Shown here: positions 16,877 to 25,032 of the stretch, in pieces | Position numbering within the stretch: the stretch's first letter is position 1 | Layout: every line of letters starts with the position of its first letter | Assembly (NCBI RefSeq): GCF_030719295.1 | Contig: NZ_CP120997.1 | Coordinates: 2,984,001 to 3,048,000, forward strand | Reading direction: 5' to 3' | Source of the DNA: Streptomyces sp. Mut1 | GTDB taxonomy: Bacteria; Actinomycetota; Actinomycetes; Streptomycetales; Streptomycetaceae | Length of the DNA: 64,000 nt | The notes under the pieces: model-generated | The model's database searches: none | Told to the model about the DNA's origin: nothing | The model's input: only the letters and a program-made list of their open reading frames with translations | Program-made: the position numbers and the translations under genes

Positions 16877-17743
16877 TCACACCTTTCCGATGCCGAGCGT
16901 CGTCTCCGAAGGCAGCAGCCCGGATCCGATCGCCGCCACCCACAGCGGCCCGAGCAGCGCGACGAGCCGCTCCCGCTCCGTCTCGCCGAGCACCCGCCAC
17001 GGGGCGGCCGCCGCCTCATCGGTGCGGCGCTCGACCTCGGCCCGCAGGGCGCGGCCGGCCTCGGTCGCCGTCCCGTCCCCCGCCACCAGCCCCCGCTTCT
17101 CCAGCCGCTGGAGCGCGTCCTGCCACTCCCCCTCGCTCCATCCCCGACTGGCGAACACCTCGGGGCGGGCGGCGCCGATCGCCGCGAAGGACACCAGTGA
17201 CTCGACCGGGTCGAGCCCGGCGTGCACGAGTGCGGCGAGGTGGCCGTCGCCCCGGTGTTCGCGCAGGACGGTCGCCGCGTGCCAGAGGGCGAGGTGGGGT
17301 TCGTCCGGCCACGGGAGCGCGGCGTCGGCCGCGGCGAGCGGCCGGTCCGCCGTGTCGGCGGCCTCCGCGACGCGCCGCAGCAGTGCGGCGGCCTCGGCGG
17401 TACCCGGCGCGGTGGCCTCCTCGCCCAGCAGCGTGCGGTACGCGCGGTCGACGGCACGCCCGCGGGCGGCGAGCACCGCCTCCGGCGAGGCCACGGACCA
17501 GATTCCCGGGACGTGGGCGCCCACCATGCGCGGGCTGAAGCTGAAGAAGGTCTCCCCGACCCGGCCCGCCCCGGCCTCCCCGAGCGGCGCCGCCCGCCAG
17601 GCGAAATAGCTCGGCCAGCGCTCGTCGACGGCGTACCCGAGGGCCGCGGCCTCCTCGAAGGCCTCCGGGGCGTAGTAGAGAACAGCGTGCAGGGGCTCCA
17701 GCAGGTGCCACATCTGCCGTACGCGACCCAACTCCTCGGACAT
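16877..17743 (-). CDS. SCO6745-like helical protein
   Basis: 288 residues, Ala/Glu/Trp rich, beginning VRQMWHLLEPLHAVLYYAPEAFEEA and containing FAWRAAPLG, FFSFSPRMV and a winged-helix-like C-terminal half (SEGEWQDALQRLEKRGLVAGDG). This matches a large actinobacterial family known to me only by an S. coelicolor locus name (SCO6745); several paralogues per genome; no biochemical role is established. The C-terminal helix-turn-helix suggests a regulatory or substrate-binding role. Divergently transcribed from a TetR gene with a long perfect inverted repeat between, so it is likely the TetR target. Confidence 0.75.
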   Translation of the reverse strand: MSEELGRVRQMWHLLEPLHAVLYYAPEAFEEAAALGYAVDERWPSYFAWRAAPLGEAGAGRVGETFFSFSPRMVGAHVPGIWSVASPEAVLAARGRAVDRAYRTLLGEEATAPGTAEAAALLRRVAEAADTADRPLAAADAALPWPDEPHLALWHAATVLREHRGDGHLAALVHAGLDPVESLVSFAAIGAARPEVFASRGWSEGEWQDALQRLEKRGLVAGDGTATEAGRALRAEVERRTDEAAAAPWRVLGETERERLVALLGPLWVAAIGSGLLPSETTLGIGKV

Positions 17744-17770
17744 GTCTCCGCCTTCCGCGACGCGTGGAAT

Positions 17771-17836
17771 ATCTAGTCATTGACAAGATTGAGTCTCCAG
17801 AGTGCGCCCCCGCGGCGAACTTGTCAATGACTAGAT
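17771..17836. promoter_or_regulatory. 17-bp perfect inverted repeat in a divergent promoter
   Basis: ATCTAGTCATTGACAAG (17771-17787) and its exact reverse complement (17820-17836), separated by 32 bases. Each arm is itself a near-palindrome around GTCATTGAC, typical of a TetR operator, and each includes a TTGACA-type -35 hexamer facing inward. The arrangement predicts two repressor dimers shutting both divergent promoters. Confidence 0.75.
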
Positions 17837-17855
17837 CGCGCGTACCCTGCTGTTC

Positions 17856-18419
17856 ATGACCAGTGACCGCGCCTACCACCACGGCGACCTGCGGCGGGCC
17901 GTCCTCACCGCCGCCCTCGACGTCATCCGCACCGAGGGCCCCGCCGCGCTGAGCCTGCGCGACCTGGCCCGCCGGGCCGGCGTCTCGCACGCTGCCCCCG
18001 CCCACCACTTCAAGGACCGCACGGGCCTGCTCACCGCCATCGCCGCCGAGGGCTACGACCTCTTCGCCGACGCCCTGGCCGCCGCCCCCGACCTGCGCGA
18101 ACGAGGCGTGCGCTACGTACGCTTCGCCGCCGAGCACCCGGCCCACTTCCAGGTGATGTTCCAGCCGGACCTCTGCCGCGACGACGACCCGGACCTCCAG
18201 GCCGCGAAGGCCCGCGCCACGGCCGAACTCCGCGCGGGCGTCGCCACCCTCGCCCCCACCGACACCCCCCGCCTGACAGGCGTGGCCGCCTGGTCCCTCG
18301 CCCACGGCTTCGCCACCCTGCTCCTCAGCGGCAACCTGGACGCCGCGGTGGGCGACCGCGACCCGGAGGAGGTGTTCCGGTCACTGACGGGGCTGCTGTT
18401 CACGCCGGACGGGGGGTAG
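17856..18419 (+). CDS. TetR-family regulator
   Basis: 187 residues. Starts MTSDRAYHHGDLRRAVLTAA, a signature beginning in this subgroup, followed by the HTH (LSLRDLARRAGVSHAAPAHHF) and a ligand domain with TetR_C_33-like features (YVRFAAEHPAHFQVMFQPDL). The ATG lies 20 bases after the right arm of the 17-bp inverted repeat, which should be its own operator and that of the divergent SCO6745-like gene. Ligand unknown. Confidence 0.9.
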   Translation: MTSDRAYHHGDLRRAVLTAALDVIRTEGPAALSLRDLARRAGVSHAAPAHHFKDRTGLLTAIAAEGYDLFADALAAAPDLRERGVRYVRFAAEHPAHFQVMFQPDLCRDDDPDLQAAKARATAELRAGVATLAPTDTPRLTGVAAWSLAHGFATLLLSGNLDAAVGDRDPEEVFRSLTGLLFTPDGG

Positions 18420-18470
18420 GGGGCGGGACGCCCCGGCCGCCGGGTCACCACTGGCCCCGGGTGGGCACGG

Positions 18471-19013
18471 TCAGCCGATCCTCATCTCGTAGCGCAGCTT
18501 CTGGCGTCGTGGGGGCATGGCCATGACGTCGACCTGAATGGGCCGGTCCGCTCCGTCCAGGGTGAGGCGCGTCAGCTGTAGTACGGGATCGCCCGCCGCC
18601 ACCCACAACTGCTCGGCCTCGTGTGCGGTGGCGGACCGCGCGGTCACCTCCTCGCGTACGCGCACGCCCGTATGGCCCAGCTCCGCCAGGAGCGCGACCG
18701 CACCGCCCGGGATCTTGGCCGTACCGGCGAGGCCGGTGCCTCGGGCGATGTCCAGCGGGTAGTAGGTGTCCGTCAACTCGCACGGCTCGCCGTCGAGATA
18801 CATGATCCTGCGCCGGGCGACGACACTCCTCCCGGCCGGCACCCCCAGCAGCCGGGCGACCTCGTCCGGCGCCGCCACCTCCCCGGCCCGGACGATGCGC
18901 TGACTGCCCCGCCGGCCCCCGGCCGCGGCCTCGGCCGCCCAGACGTCCCCCCGAGCGCCGGGGGGCGGGGCGAGGTAGGGCGTCGATGTACCGACCCATT
19001 CGTTACCGCCCAT
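18471..19013 (-). CDS. UTRA-domain protein lacking a DNA-binding domain
   Basis: 180 residues from an ATG preceded by AGGAGAAGGA. Residues about 45-178 form a UTRA effector-binding domain of GntR/HutC regulators: PDEVARLLGVPAGRSVVARRR, GEPCELTDTYYPLDIA, VREEVTARSATAHEAEQL, GDPVLQLTRLTLD. The expected N-terminal winged helix is absent; instead there is a short segment (YLAPPPGARGDVWAAEA). It may be a truncated regulator or a ligand-sensing partner that works through another DNA-binding protein. It sits 46 bases downstream of the MFS exporter gene on the same strand. Confidence 0.82.
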   Translation of the reverse strand: MGGNEWVGTSTPYLAPPPGARGDVWAAEAAAGGRRGSQRIVRAGEVAAPDEVARLLGVPAGRSVVARRRIMYLDGEPCELTDTYYPLDIARGTGLAGTAKIPGGAVALLAELGHTGVRVREEVTARSATAHEAEQLWVAAGDPVLQLTRLTLDGADRPIQVDVMAMPPRRQKLRYEMRIG

Positions 19014-19059
19014 GTCCTTCTCCTCCGCAGCCCGCGCCGACACGACACCCCAGCCTGCC

Positions 19060-20454
19060 TCAGACCGCCTCCGTGTCCCGCCCGGCCACGGGTGCGGTGT
19101 CCGCCTCCCCCGCCCCGAACGTCCCCGCGTCCACCCCGTCCAGCGACCGGATGCGCGGGATCGGGGAGGGCAGGAGCCAGAGCAGGGACAGGCAGCCGCC
19201 CGCCGCTGCGATCAGGAGGGTGGGGCGCAGGCCGAGGAGGGTGGCGAGGGCGCCGCCGGCCACGGCGCCCAGGGGGCGCACCCCGTAGTTGACCGTGCCG
19301 AACGCGCCCGCGACGCGGCTGCGCAGGTGGTCCGGGATCACCGCGGCCTGGAGGGAGTTGAGGTTGATGTCGAACAGCATGACGCCGAAGCCCGAGAGGA
19401 ACTCCGAGCCGGCCAGCGTGGCGGCGCGGAGCCAGAGAGGGCCGTCCGCGACGGCGGCGAGGGCGATCGGGGCGGGGAAGAGGACCGCGCCCACGAGGAT
19501 GCCCCGGCCGATCCCGATCCGGCGCGAGATGCGCGGCGCGCTCACCGCTCCGAGCAGCGCGCCGGTCGCCCCGATTCCCAGAGCGAGGCCGATCGCGCCG
19601 GCCGACAGGCCGAGGCCGCGCGTGGCGAACAGGACCACCAGGCCGCTGCCCGCGACGAACGTGAAGAAGTTGACCGTCGTCGCGCAGCCGAGGGAGGCCC
19701 GGAGCACCGGGTGGCGCACCACGAACGCCAGGCCCTCGCGGGCGCGTCGCAGCAGCGGGGGCGCCGCCTCGCCGGTCGTGGGCGCCTCCTCCTGGACCGG
19801 GATGCGGCCGATCAGCACCGCCGACACCAGGAACGTCAGCGCGTCCACCACGATCGCGACGGGTGCCGTCAGCGCCTGGATCAGCGCGCCGCCGATCGCG
19901 GGTCCCGCCACGTAGGAGGCCGAACGGCTGGTGCTGATCTTGCTGTTCGCGTCCACGTAGGACGTCCTCGGCACGAGCCGGACGAAGAACGGCGGGTACG
20001 CGGTGTTGAACAGCACCTCGCCCGCGCCCGCCAGGACCGCCACGAGGTACAGCTGCGGCAGCGTCACCGTCCCGAGGACGTACGCCACCGGCAGGCTCAG
20101 CAGCACCGCCGCGCGCAGGACGTCGGCGAGCACCATCAGGCGGCGTTTGCGCGGGCGTTGGTCCACCCACGCGCCCAGGAAGATCCCGAGCAGATTCGGC
20201 GCCCATATCAGGGCGGTCAGCCACGCCACCTGGTTGGCCGAGGCTCCCAGGGCGCTGACCGCGATCAGCGGCAGGGCCAGTTCCGTGATCCGGTCACCGA
20301 ACTGCGAGACCGTGTTCCCGGCCCAGAAGCGGGTGAAACGCCGGTCCCTCCAGAGTGACAGCGCCCTCGCGGGCGGGGATATGCCGGGTGGTTGCGGGGA
20401 GGACTCCGGCGGTTGCGGGGAGGACTCCGGCGACTGCTCCGCGCCGGCGCTCAT
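19060..20454 (-). CDS. MFS exporter (enterobactin/macrolide exporter type)
   Basis: 464 residues with twelve predicted helices. RFWAGNTVSQFGDRITELALPLIA and the loop motif GAWVDQRPRKRRLMVLADVLRA are characteristic of the MFS_3 (EntS/MefA) group. The N-terminal 35 residues contain a duplicated SSPQPPE motif from a 21-bp tandem repeat. These proteins export siderophores, macrolides or similar compounds in exchange for protons. The ATG overlaps the stop of the upstream ArsR gene by four bases, so regulator and pump are one operon under the twin palindrome; ligand binding by the ArsR protein presumably induces the pump. Confidence 0.9.
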   Translation of the reverse strand: MSAGAEQSPESSPQPPESSPQPPGISPPARALSLWRDRRFTRFWAGNTVSQFGDRITELALPLIAVSALGASANQVAWLTALIWAPNLLGIFLGAWVDQRPRKRRLMVLADVLRAAVLLSLPVAYVLGTVTLPQLYLVAVLAGAGEVLFNTAYPPFFVRLVPRTSYVDANSKISTSRSASYVAGPAIGGALIQALTAPVAIVVDALTFLVSAVLIGRIPVQEEAPTTGEAAPPLLRRAREGLAFVVRHPVLRASLGCATTVNFFTFVAGSGLVVLFATRGLGLSAGAIGLALGIGATGALLGAVSAPRISRRIGIGRGILVGAVLFPAPIALAAVADGPLWLRAATLAGSEFLSGFGVMLFDINLNSLQAAVIPDHLRSRVAGAFGTVNYGVRPLGAVAGGALATLLGLRPTLLIAAAGGCLSLLWLLPSPIPRIRSLDGVDAGTFGAGEADTAPVAGRDTEAV

Positions 20455-21149
20455 GACGTCCGCCCGCGCGTCCTGCCTTCTCCGGCCGCACCGCCGTCGT
20501 CTCCGCCGCTGCCTCCCCCGCCGTCTCCGCCGTCGTCCCTGCCGTCGTCTCCGCCGCCGTCTCCGCCCTCGCCGTCCGGCAGGACGTACCGCAGCATCAC
20601 CACGCCCCGGCTCCCCTCGGGCCGATCGGCCGGGTCGCGGGTGACGTACGGGGCGAGCACGCGCTCGATGCCCTCGTGGATCGCGGCGAGTTCCTCCGCT
20701 GTCACCGTGACCCGGGTGTTGGCCAGGCCGGCGGCCTCGCGCCACGTCGGGTCGAGACCGGGCTCGGTCTCGGCGGCCCAGCGGGCCGGGAGGTCCCCGT
20801 AGCGCAGGAACATCTGGCGGGAGAGTTCCCGCGCGGCGGACAGGCTCTCGGTGTCCGCCGGGTCCTGGGACGCCTCGAAGCGGAAGCCGCGGGCCGCCGC
20901 CTCCCAGCGCCGGCTGCGGCGGTCGGGGCCGGGCTCGCTGTCGCGGACCAGGCCGAACGTCGCGAGGTGGCGCAGATGCCAGCTGGTCACCGACGGGGTC
21001 GCCCCCACGTACGGTGCCAGCTCGGTCGCGGTCGCCGGTCCGTCGCGGCCCAGCCGTTCGAGGATCGCGAGGCGCACCGGGTGCGCCAGGGCCCGCATTG
21101 CCTGCGGGTCGGTGATTTCGAGGTCGCCCATGCGGTTGCTGGAGTCCAT
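20451..21149 (-). CDS. ArsR-type winged-helix repressor of the exporter operon
   Basis: 232 residues if started at the ATG discussed here. Residues 10-90 are the winged helix (DPQAMRALAHPVRLAILERL ... VGATPSVTSWHLRHLATFGLV). A helical region follows, and the last 40 residues are a Gly/Asp-only tail encoded by a repetitive sequence. No metal-binding cysteine motif is visible, so a small organic ligand is likely. The ATG has no proper ribosome site but lies nine bases after a GACACT -10 box, itself 17 bases from TTGACT, which suggests a leaderless mRNA. A GTG seven codons upstream is an alternative. Stop overlaps the MFS start. Confidence 0.85.
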   Translation of the reverse strand: MDSSNRMGDLEITDPQAMRALAHPVRLAILERLGRDGPATATELAPYVGATPSVTSWHLRHLATFGLVRDSEPGPDRRSRRWEAAARGFRFEASQDPADTESLSAARELSRQMFLRYGDLPARWAAETEPGLDPTWREAAGLANTRVTVTAEELAAIHEGIERVLAPYVTRDPADRPEGSRGVVMLRYVLPDGEGGDGGGDDGRDDGGDGGGGSGGDDGGAAGEGRTRGRTS

Positions 21150-21152
21150 GAC

Positions 21153-21193
21153 GTGAGAGTGTCCTCTCACATAATGTGAGAGTCAACTCTCAC
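21153..21193 (-). promoter_or_regulatory. Twin operators GTGAGAGNNNNCTCTCAC over the arsR-MFS promoter
   Basis: Two copies of the same 18-bp palindrome (21153-21170 and 21176-21193), centres 23 bases apart. They cover a minus-strand TTGACT (-35) and GACACT (-10) pair with 17-base spacing. Repressor binding would block polymerase directly, so this is almost certainly the autoregulatory site of the adjacent ArsR protein. Confidence 0.8.
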
Positions 21194-21221
21194 AACTGGA
21201 CTCCAGCAGACAGGCCGGGCC

Positions 21222-24200
21222 TTACGACCCCAGGATCGTCGTCAGGAACTCCCCCGTCCACGCCAGGAGTTCACGCCCCACGACCGGCTTGCCGCCGATC
21301 TTGCCCGTCGTCGGGCGCGGGACCAGGATCTGGTGGAGGGCCGGCTTGATGACCGTCTTGGGGTACAGACGCTTGAGCCGCAGCTCCTGCGACTCGCGCA
21401 GCTCCACCGGCGCGAACCGGATGTTCGGACCCTGGAGCACGATGTCGCCGACCCCGCAGGCGCGGGCCAGCATCCGCAGGCCGGCCACCAGGAGCAGGTT
21501 CTCGACCGGCTCCGGGAGCTTGCCGTAGCGGTCGGTCAGCTCCTCGCGGACCGCCTTGATGTCGTCCTCCGAGGAGGCCGAGGCGATGGCCCGGTACGCC
21601 TGGAGGCGCAGCCGCTCGCCGGGGGCGTAGTCGTGCGGGACGTGCGCGTCGACCGGGAGCTCGATCTTGACCTCCAGCGGCGGCTCCTCCTCCACACCGC
21701 CCTCCAGGGACGCCCGGTAGTCCGCGACCGCCTCGCCCACCATGCGTACGTACAGGTCGAAGCCGACGCCCGCGATGTGGCCGGACTGCTCGCCGCCCAG
21801 CAGGTTGCCCGCGCCCCGGATCTCCAGGTCCTTCATGGCCACGTACATGCCCGCGCCCATCTCGGTGTGCTGGGCGATGGTGGCCAGGCGTTCGTGGGCG
21901 GTCTCGGTGAGCGGCTTCTCCGGGGGGTAGAGGAAGTAGGCGTAGCCGCGGTCGCGGCCACGGCCGACGCGGCCGCGCAGCTGGTGGAGCTGGGAGAGGC
22001 CGAAGTTGTCGCCGCGCTCCACGATCAGGGTGTTGGCGTTGGAGATGTCGATGCCGGATTCCACGATCGTCGTGGAGACCAGCACGTCGAACTTCTTCTC
22101 CCAGAAGTCCACCACCACCTGCTCCAGGGCCTGTTCGGACATCTGGCCGTGGGCCGTCGCGATCCGGGCCTCCGGGACGATCTCGCGGAGGCGGGCGGCG
22201 GCGCGGTCGATCGACTCGACCCGGTTGTGGATGTAGAACGCCTGGCCCTCGCGCAGCAGTTCACGCCGGATGGCGGCGCCGATCTGCTTCTCCTCGTACG
22301 GGCCGACGAAGGTGAGGACCGGGTGGCGCTCCTCCGGCGGGGTGGTGATGGTCGACATCTCGCGGATGCCGGTCACCGCCATTTCGAGCGTACGGGGGAT
22401 GGGCGTCGCGGACATGGTCAGGACGTCCACGTTGGCGCGGAGCTTCTTCAGCTGCTCCTTGTGCTCGACGCCGAAGCGCTGCTCCTCGTCCACGATGACC
22501 AGGCCCAGGTCCTTGAACTTCGTCTCCGAGGAGAAGAGCCGGTGGGTGCCGATGACCAGGTCGACCGAGCCCTCCCGGAGCCCTTCGAGGGTCGCCTTGG
22601 ACTCGGACTCCGACTGGAAGCGGCTCAGCGCGCGTACGTTGACGGGGAACTGGGAATAGCGCTCGGTGAACGTGCCGTAGTGCTGCTGGACCAGGAGCGT
22701 GGTGGGGACGAGGACGGCGACCTGCTTCCCGTCCTGGACCGCCTTGAACGCCGCCCGGACCGCGATCTCCGTCTTGCCGTAGCCGACGTCTCCGCAGATC
22801 AGCCGGTCCATCGGGACCGACTTCTCCATGTCCTCCTTGACCTCGGCGATCGTCGTGAGCTGGTCGGGCGTCTCCACGTACGGGAAGGCGTCCTCCAGCT
22901 CGCGCTGCCAGGGCGTGTCCGGGGCGAAGGTGTGGCCGGGGGCCGCCATCCGGGCCGAGTACAGCTTGATCAGGTCGGCGGCGATCTCCTTGACCGCCTT
23001 CTTGGCGCGCGCCTTCGTCTTGGTCCAGTCCGCGCCGCCGAGCCGGTGCAGGGTCGGGGCCTCGCCGCCGACGTACTTGGTGACCTGTTCCAGCTGGTCG
23101 GTGGGGATGTACAGCCGGTCGCCGGGCTGACCGCGCTTGGCGGGGGCGTATTCGACGAGCAGGTACTCGCGGGTGGCGCCCTGGACCGTGCGCTGCACCA
23201 TCTCGATGTAGCGGCCCACGCCGTGCTGCTCGTGGACGATGTAGTCGCCCGCCTCCAGCGTCAGCGGGTCGATGGTCTTGCGGCGCCGGACCGGCATCCG
23301 GCCCAGGTCCTTGGTGGCGGTGCGCTGTCCGGTGAGGTCGGTCTCGGTGAGGACGGCGAGCTTCAGTCCGGCGTGGACGAAGCCGTGGTCGATGGCCCCG
23401 CAGGAGACGTGCACGACGGACGGGGAGATCTCGCCGAGGTCCGGGTCGAGCCGGGCCGCGATCCCCTCGCCGCCCAGCATCTCGACGGTACGGGAGGCGA
23501 GCCCCTGGCCCTCGGTGACGTACACCGTGCGCCAGCCGTCGGCCAGCCGCCCCTTGGTGTCGGCGAAGGCCCGCGCGGTGTCCCCCCGGTACGCCTCGGG
23601 GGCCTGCATCCCGAGCGACAGCGTGTCCGCGTCCAGCTCCGCGTCGGCGGCGAACGGAGAGATCGACCACCACATCATGTCCAGCTCACGGGCCCGGTCA
23701 CGGACCTCCGCGATGCCGCGCAGCGAGGCCGCGCCGACGTCGATCGGGGCCTCGCCGCCGCCCGCCGACGCCGCCCAGGACGCCTGGAGGAACTCCTGAC
23801 TGGTGGCGACCAGGTCCGCGGCCCGGGTGCGGACCCGCTCCGGGTCGCACACCACGGCCATCGAGCCCCCGGGCAGCACGTCGAGCAGCAGCTCCATGTC
23901 GTCCACGAGGACCGGGGCCAGGGACTCCATGCCCTCGACCGCGATGCCCTGGGCGATCTTGTCGAGGAGTTCGCCCAGCTCGGGGTGGGCCTCGGCGAGC
24001 GCGGCGGCCCGCTCGCGCACCTGGTCGGTCAGCAGCAGCTCACGGCAGGGCGGCGCCCACAGACCGTGCTCGGCGACTTCGAGCGACCGCTGGTCGGCGA
24101 TCTTGAAGTAGCGGATCTCCTCGACGTCGTCGCCCCAGAACTCCACCCGCAGCGGATGCTCCTCGGTCGGCGGGAACACGTCCAGGATGCCGCCGCGCAC

Positions 24201-24752
24201 GGCGAACTCGCCGCGCTTCTCGACCAGTTCGACCCGAGCGTACGCGGCTGCCGCCAGCGCCTCGACGATCTCGCCGAGGTCGGCGTTCTGCCCGGTCCGC
24301 AGCGATACGGGCTCCAGGTCGGCGAGCCCCTTGACCTGCGGCTGGAGCACCGAACGGATCGGCGCGACGACGACCGAGACGGGCCCGGTCTCCGGGTCGT
24401 CGGCCCGGGGGTGCGCCAGGCGCCGCAGCACGGCCAGCCGGCGGCCCACGGTGTCGGAGCGGGGCGAGAGGCGCTCGTGCGGCAGGGTCTCCCAGGACGG
24501 GAACTCCGCGATCGTGTCCGGCGGCAGCATGGTGCGCAGCGCGGCGGCCAGGTCCTCCGCCTCCCGCCCGGTCGCGGTGACGGCGAGCACGGTCCTGCCC
24601 GTGTCCCGGGCCAGCGCGGCCACGGTGAAGGGCCGCGCGGCCGGCGGGCCCACCAGGTCGATGTGCATCCGGTGGCCGTCACCGGCGGCCTTCACCGCTT
24701 CGTCGAGCGCCGGATCACGTACGACGACATCCAGCAGACCGTGCAGGCTCAT
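21222..24752 (-). CDS. mfd: Transcription-repair coupling factor
   Basis: 1176 residues, the usual Mfd length. In order: the UvrB-like N-terminal module that contacts UvrA (up to about 350), the CarD-like RNA polymerase interaction domain (about 495-555, EAGDYIVHEQHGVGRY), superfamily 2 translocase with Walker A GDVGYGKTE (about 650), DEEQRFG (about 753), QLRGRVGRGR motif VI, and the C-terminal TRCF domain. Mfd removes RNA polymerase stalled at DNA lesions and recruits UvrAB. The ATG used follows GGAAG and gives the conserved start MSLHGLLDVV. It lies 28 bases downstream of the arsR promoter region but is read separately from its own promoter near 24760-24960. Confidence 0.97.
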   Translation of the reverse strand: MSLHGLLDVVVRDPALDEAVKAAGDGHRMHIDLVGPPAARPFTVAALARDTGRTVLAVTATGREAEDLAAALRTMLPPDTIAEFPSWETLPHERLSPRSDTVGRRLAVLRRLAHPRADDPETGPVSVVVAPIRSVLQPQVKGLADLEPVSLRTGQNADLGEIVEALAAAAYARVELVEKRGEFAVRGGILDVFPPTEEHPLRVEFWGDDVEEIRYFKIADQRSLEVAEHGLWAPPCRELLLTDQVRERAAALAEAHPELGELLDKIAQGIAVEGMESLAPVLVDDMELLLDVLPGGSMAVVCDPERVRTRAADLVATSQEFLQASWAASAGGGEAPIDVGAASLRGIAEVRDRARELDMMWWSISPFAADAELDADTLSLGMQAPEAYRGDTARAFADTKGRLADGWRTVYVTEGQGLASRTVEMLGGEGIAARLDPDLGEISPSVVHVSCGAIDHGFVHAGLKLAVLTETDLTGQRTATKDLGRMPVRRRKTIDPLTLEAGDYIVHEQHGVGRYIEMVQRTVQGATREYLLVEYAPAKRGQPGDRLYIPTDQLEQVTKYVGGEAPTLHRLGGADWTKTKARAKKAVKEIAADLIKLYSARMAAPGHTFAPDTPWQRELEDAFPYVETPDQLTTIAEVKEDMEKSVPMDRLICGDVGYGKTEIAVRAAFKAVQDGKQVAVLVPTTLLVQQHYGTFTERYSQFPVNVRALSRFQSESESKATLEGLREGSVDLVIGTHRLFSSETKFKDLGLVIVDEEQRFGVEHKEQLKKLRANVDVLTMSATPIPRTLEMAVTGIREMSTITTPPEERHPVLTFVGPYEEKQIGAAIRRELLREGQAFYIHNRVESIDRAAARLREIVPEARIATAHGQMSEQALEQVVVDFWEKKFDVLVSTTIVESGIDISNANTLIVERGDNFGLSQLHQLRGRVGRGRDRGYAYFLYPPEKPLTETAHERLATIAQHTEMGAGMYVAMKDLEIRGAGNLLGGEQSGHIAGVGFDLYVRMVGEAVADYRASLEGGVEEEPPLEVKIELPVDAHVPHDYAPGERLRLQAYRAIASASSEDDIKAVREELTDRYGKLPEPVENLLLVAGLRMLARACGVGDIVLQGPNIRFAPVELRESQELRLKRLYPKTVIKPALHQILVPRPTTGKIGGKPVVGRELLAWTGEFLTTILGS

Positions 24753-24967
24753 GAAGGGCTTCCGTCCGGGTGAGAAAAGTGGGCTCCGACAGCCGGCTGC
24801 CGCCAGGGCACGCTGCCCCGGGGGCAACGCGAAGGGCCCGACGCGTAGCACGAGCCGGGGTTCCAAGCGTACGACTCCGGACCGGCAGCCGCTTGCGCGA
24901 CAGGGGCGCCGCCCGTCCCGGACGTGCGCACGCGCCCCGGCCCCGGACGGCTCCCCGGCCGCACGCG

Positions 24968-25009
24968 ATCCGGCCCCGGCGCGTTCGGAGGAACGCGCCG
25001 GGGCCGGAT
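24968..25009 (-). terminator. Strong terminator after the ABC transporter operon
   Basis: 19-bp perfect stem (ATCCGGCCCCGGCGCGTTC and complement) with a four-base loop, 24 bases past the permease stop. The rest of the 24753-25032 gap should hold the mfd promoter; no clear hexamers were picked out. Confidence 0.88.
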
Positions 25010-25032
25010 TCGTCAGTCTGCGGGCGCCCGCC

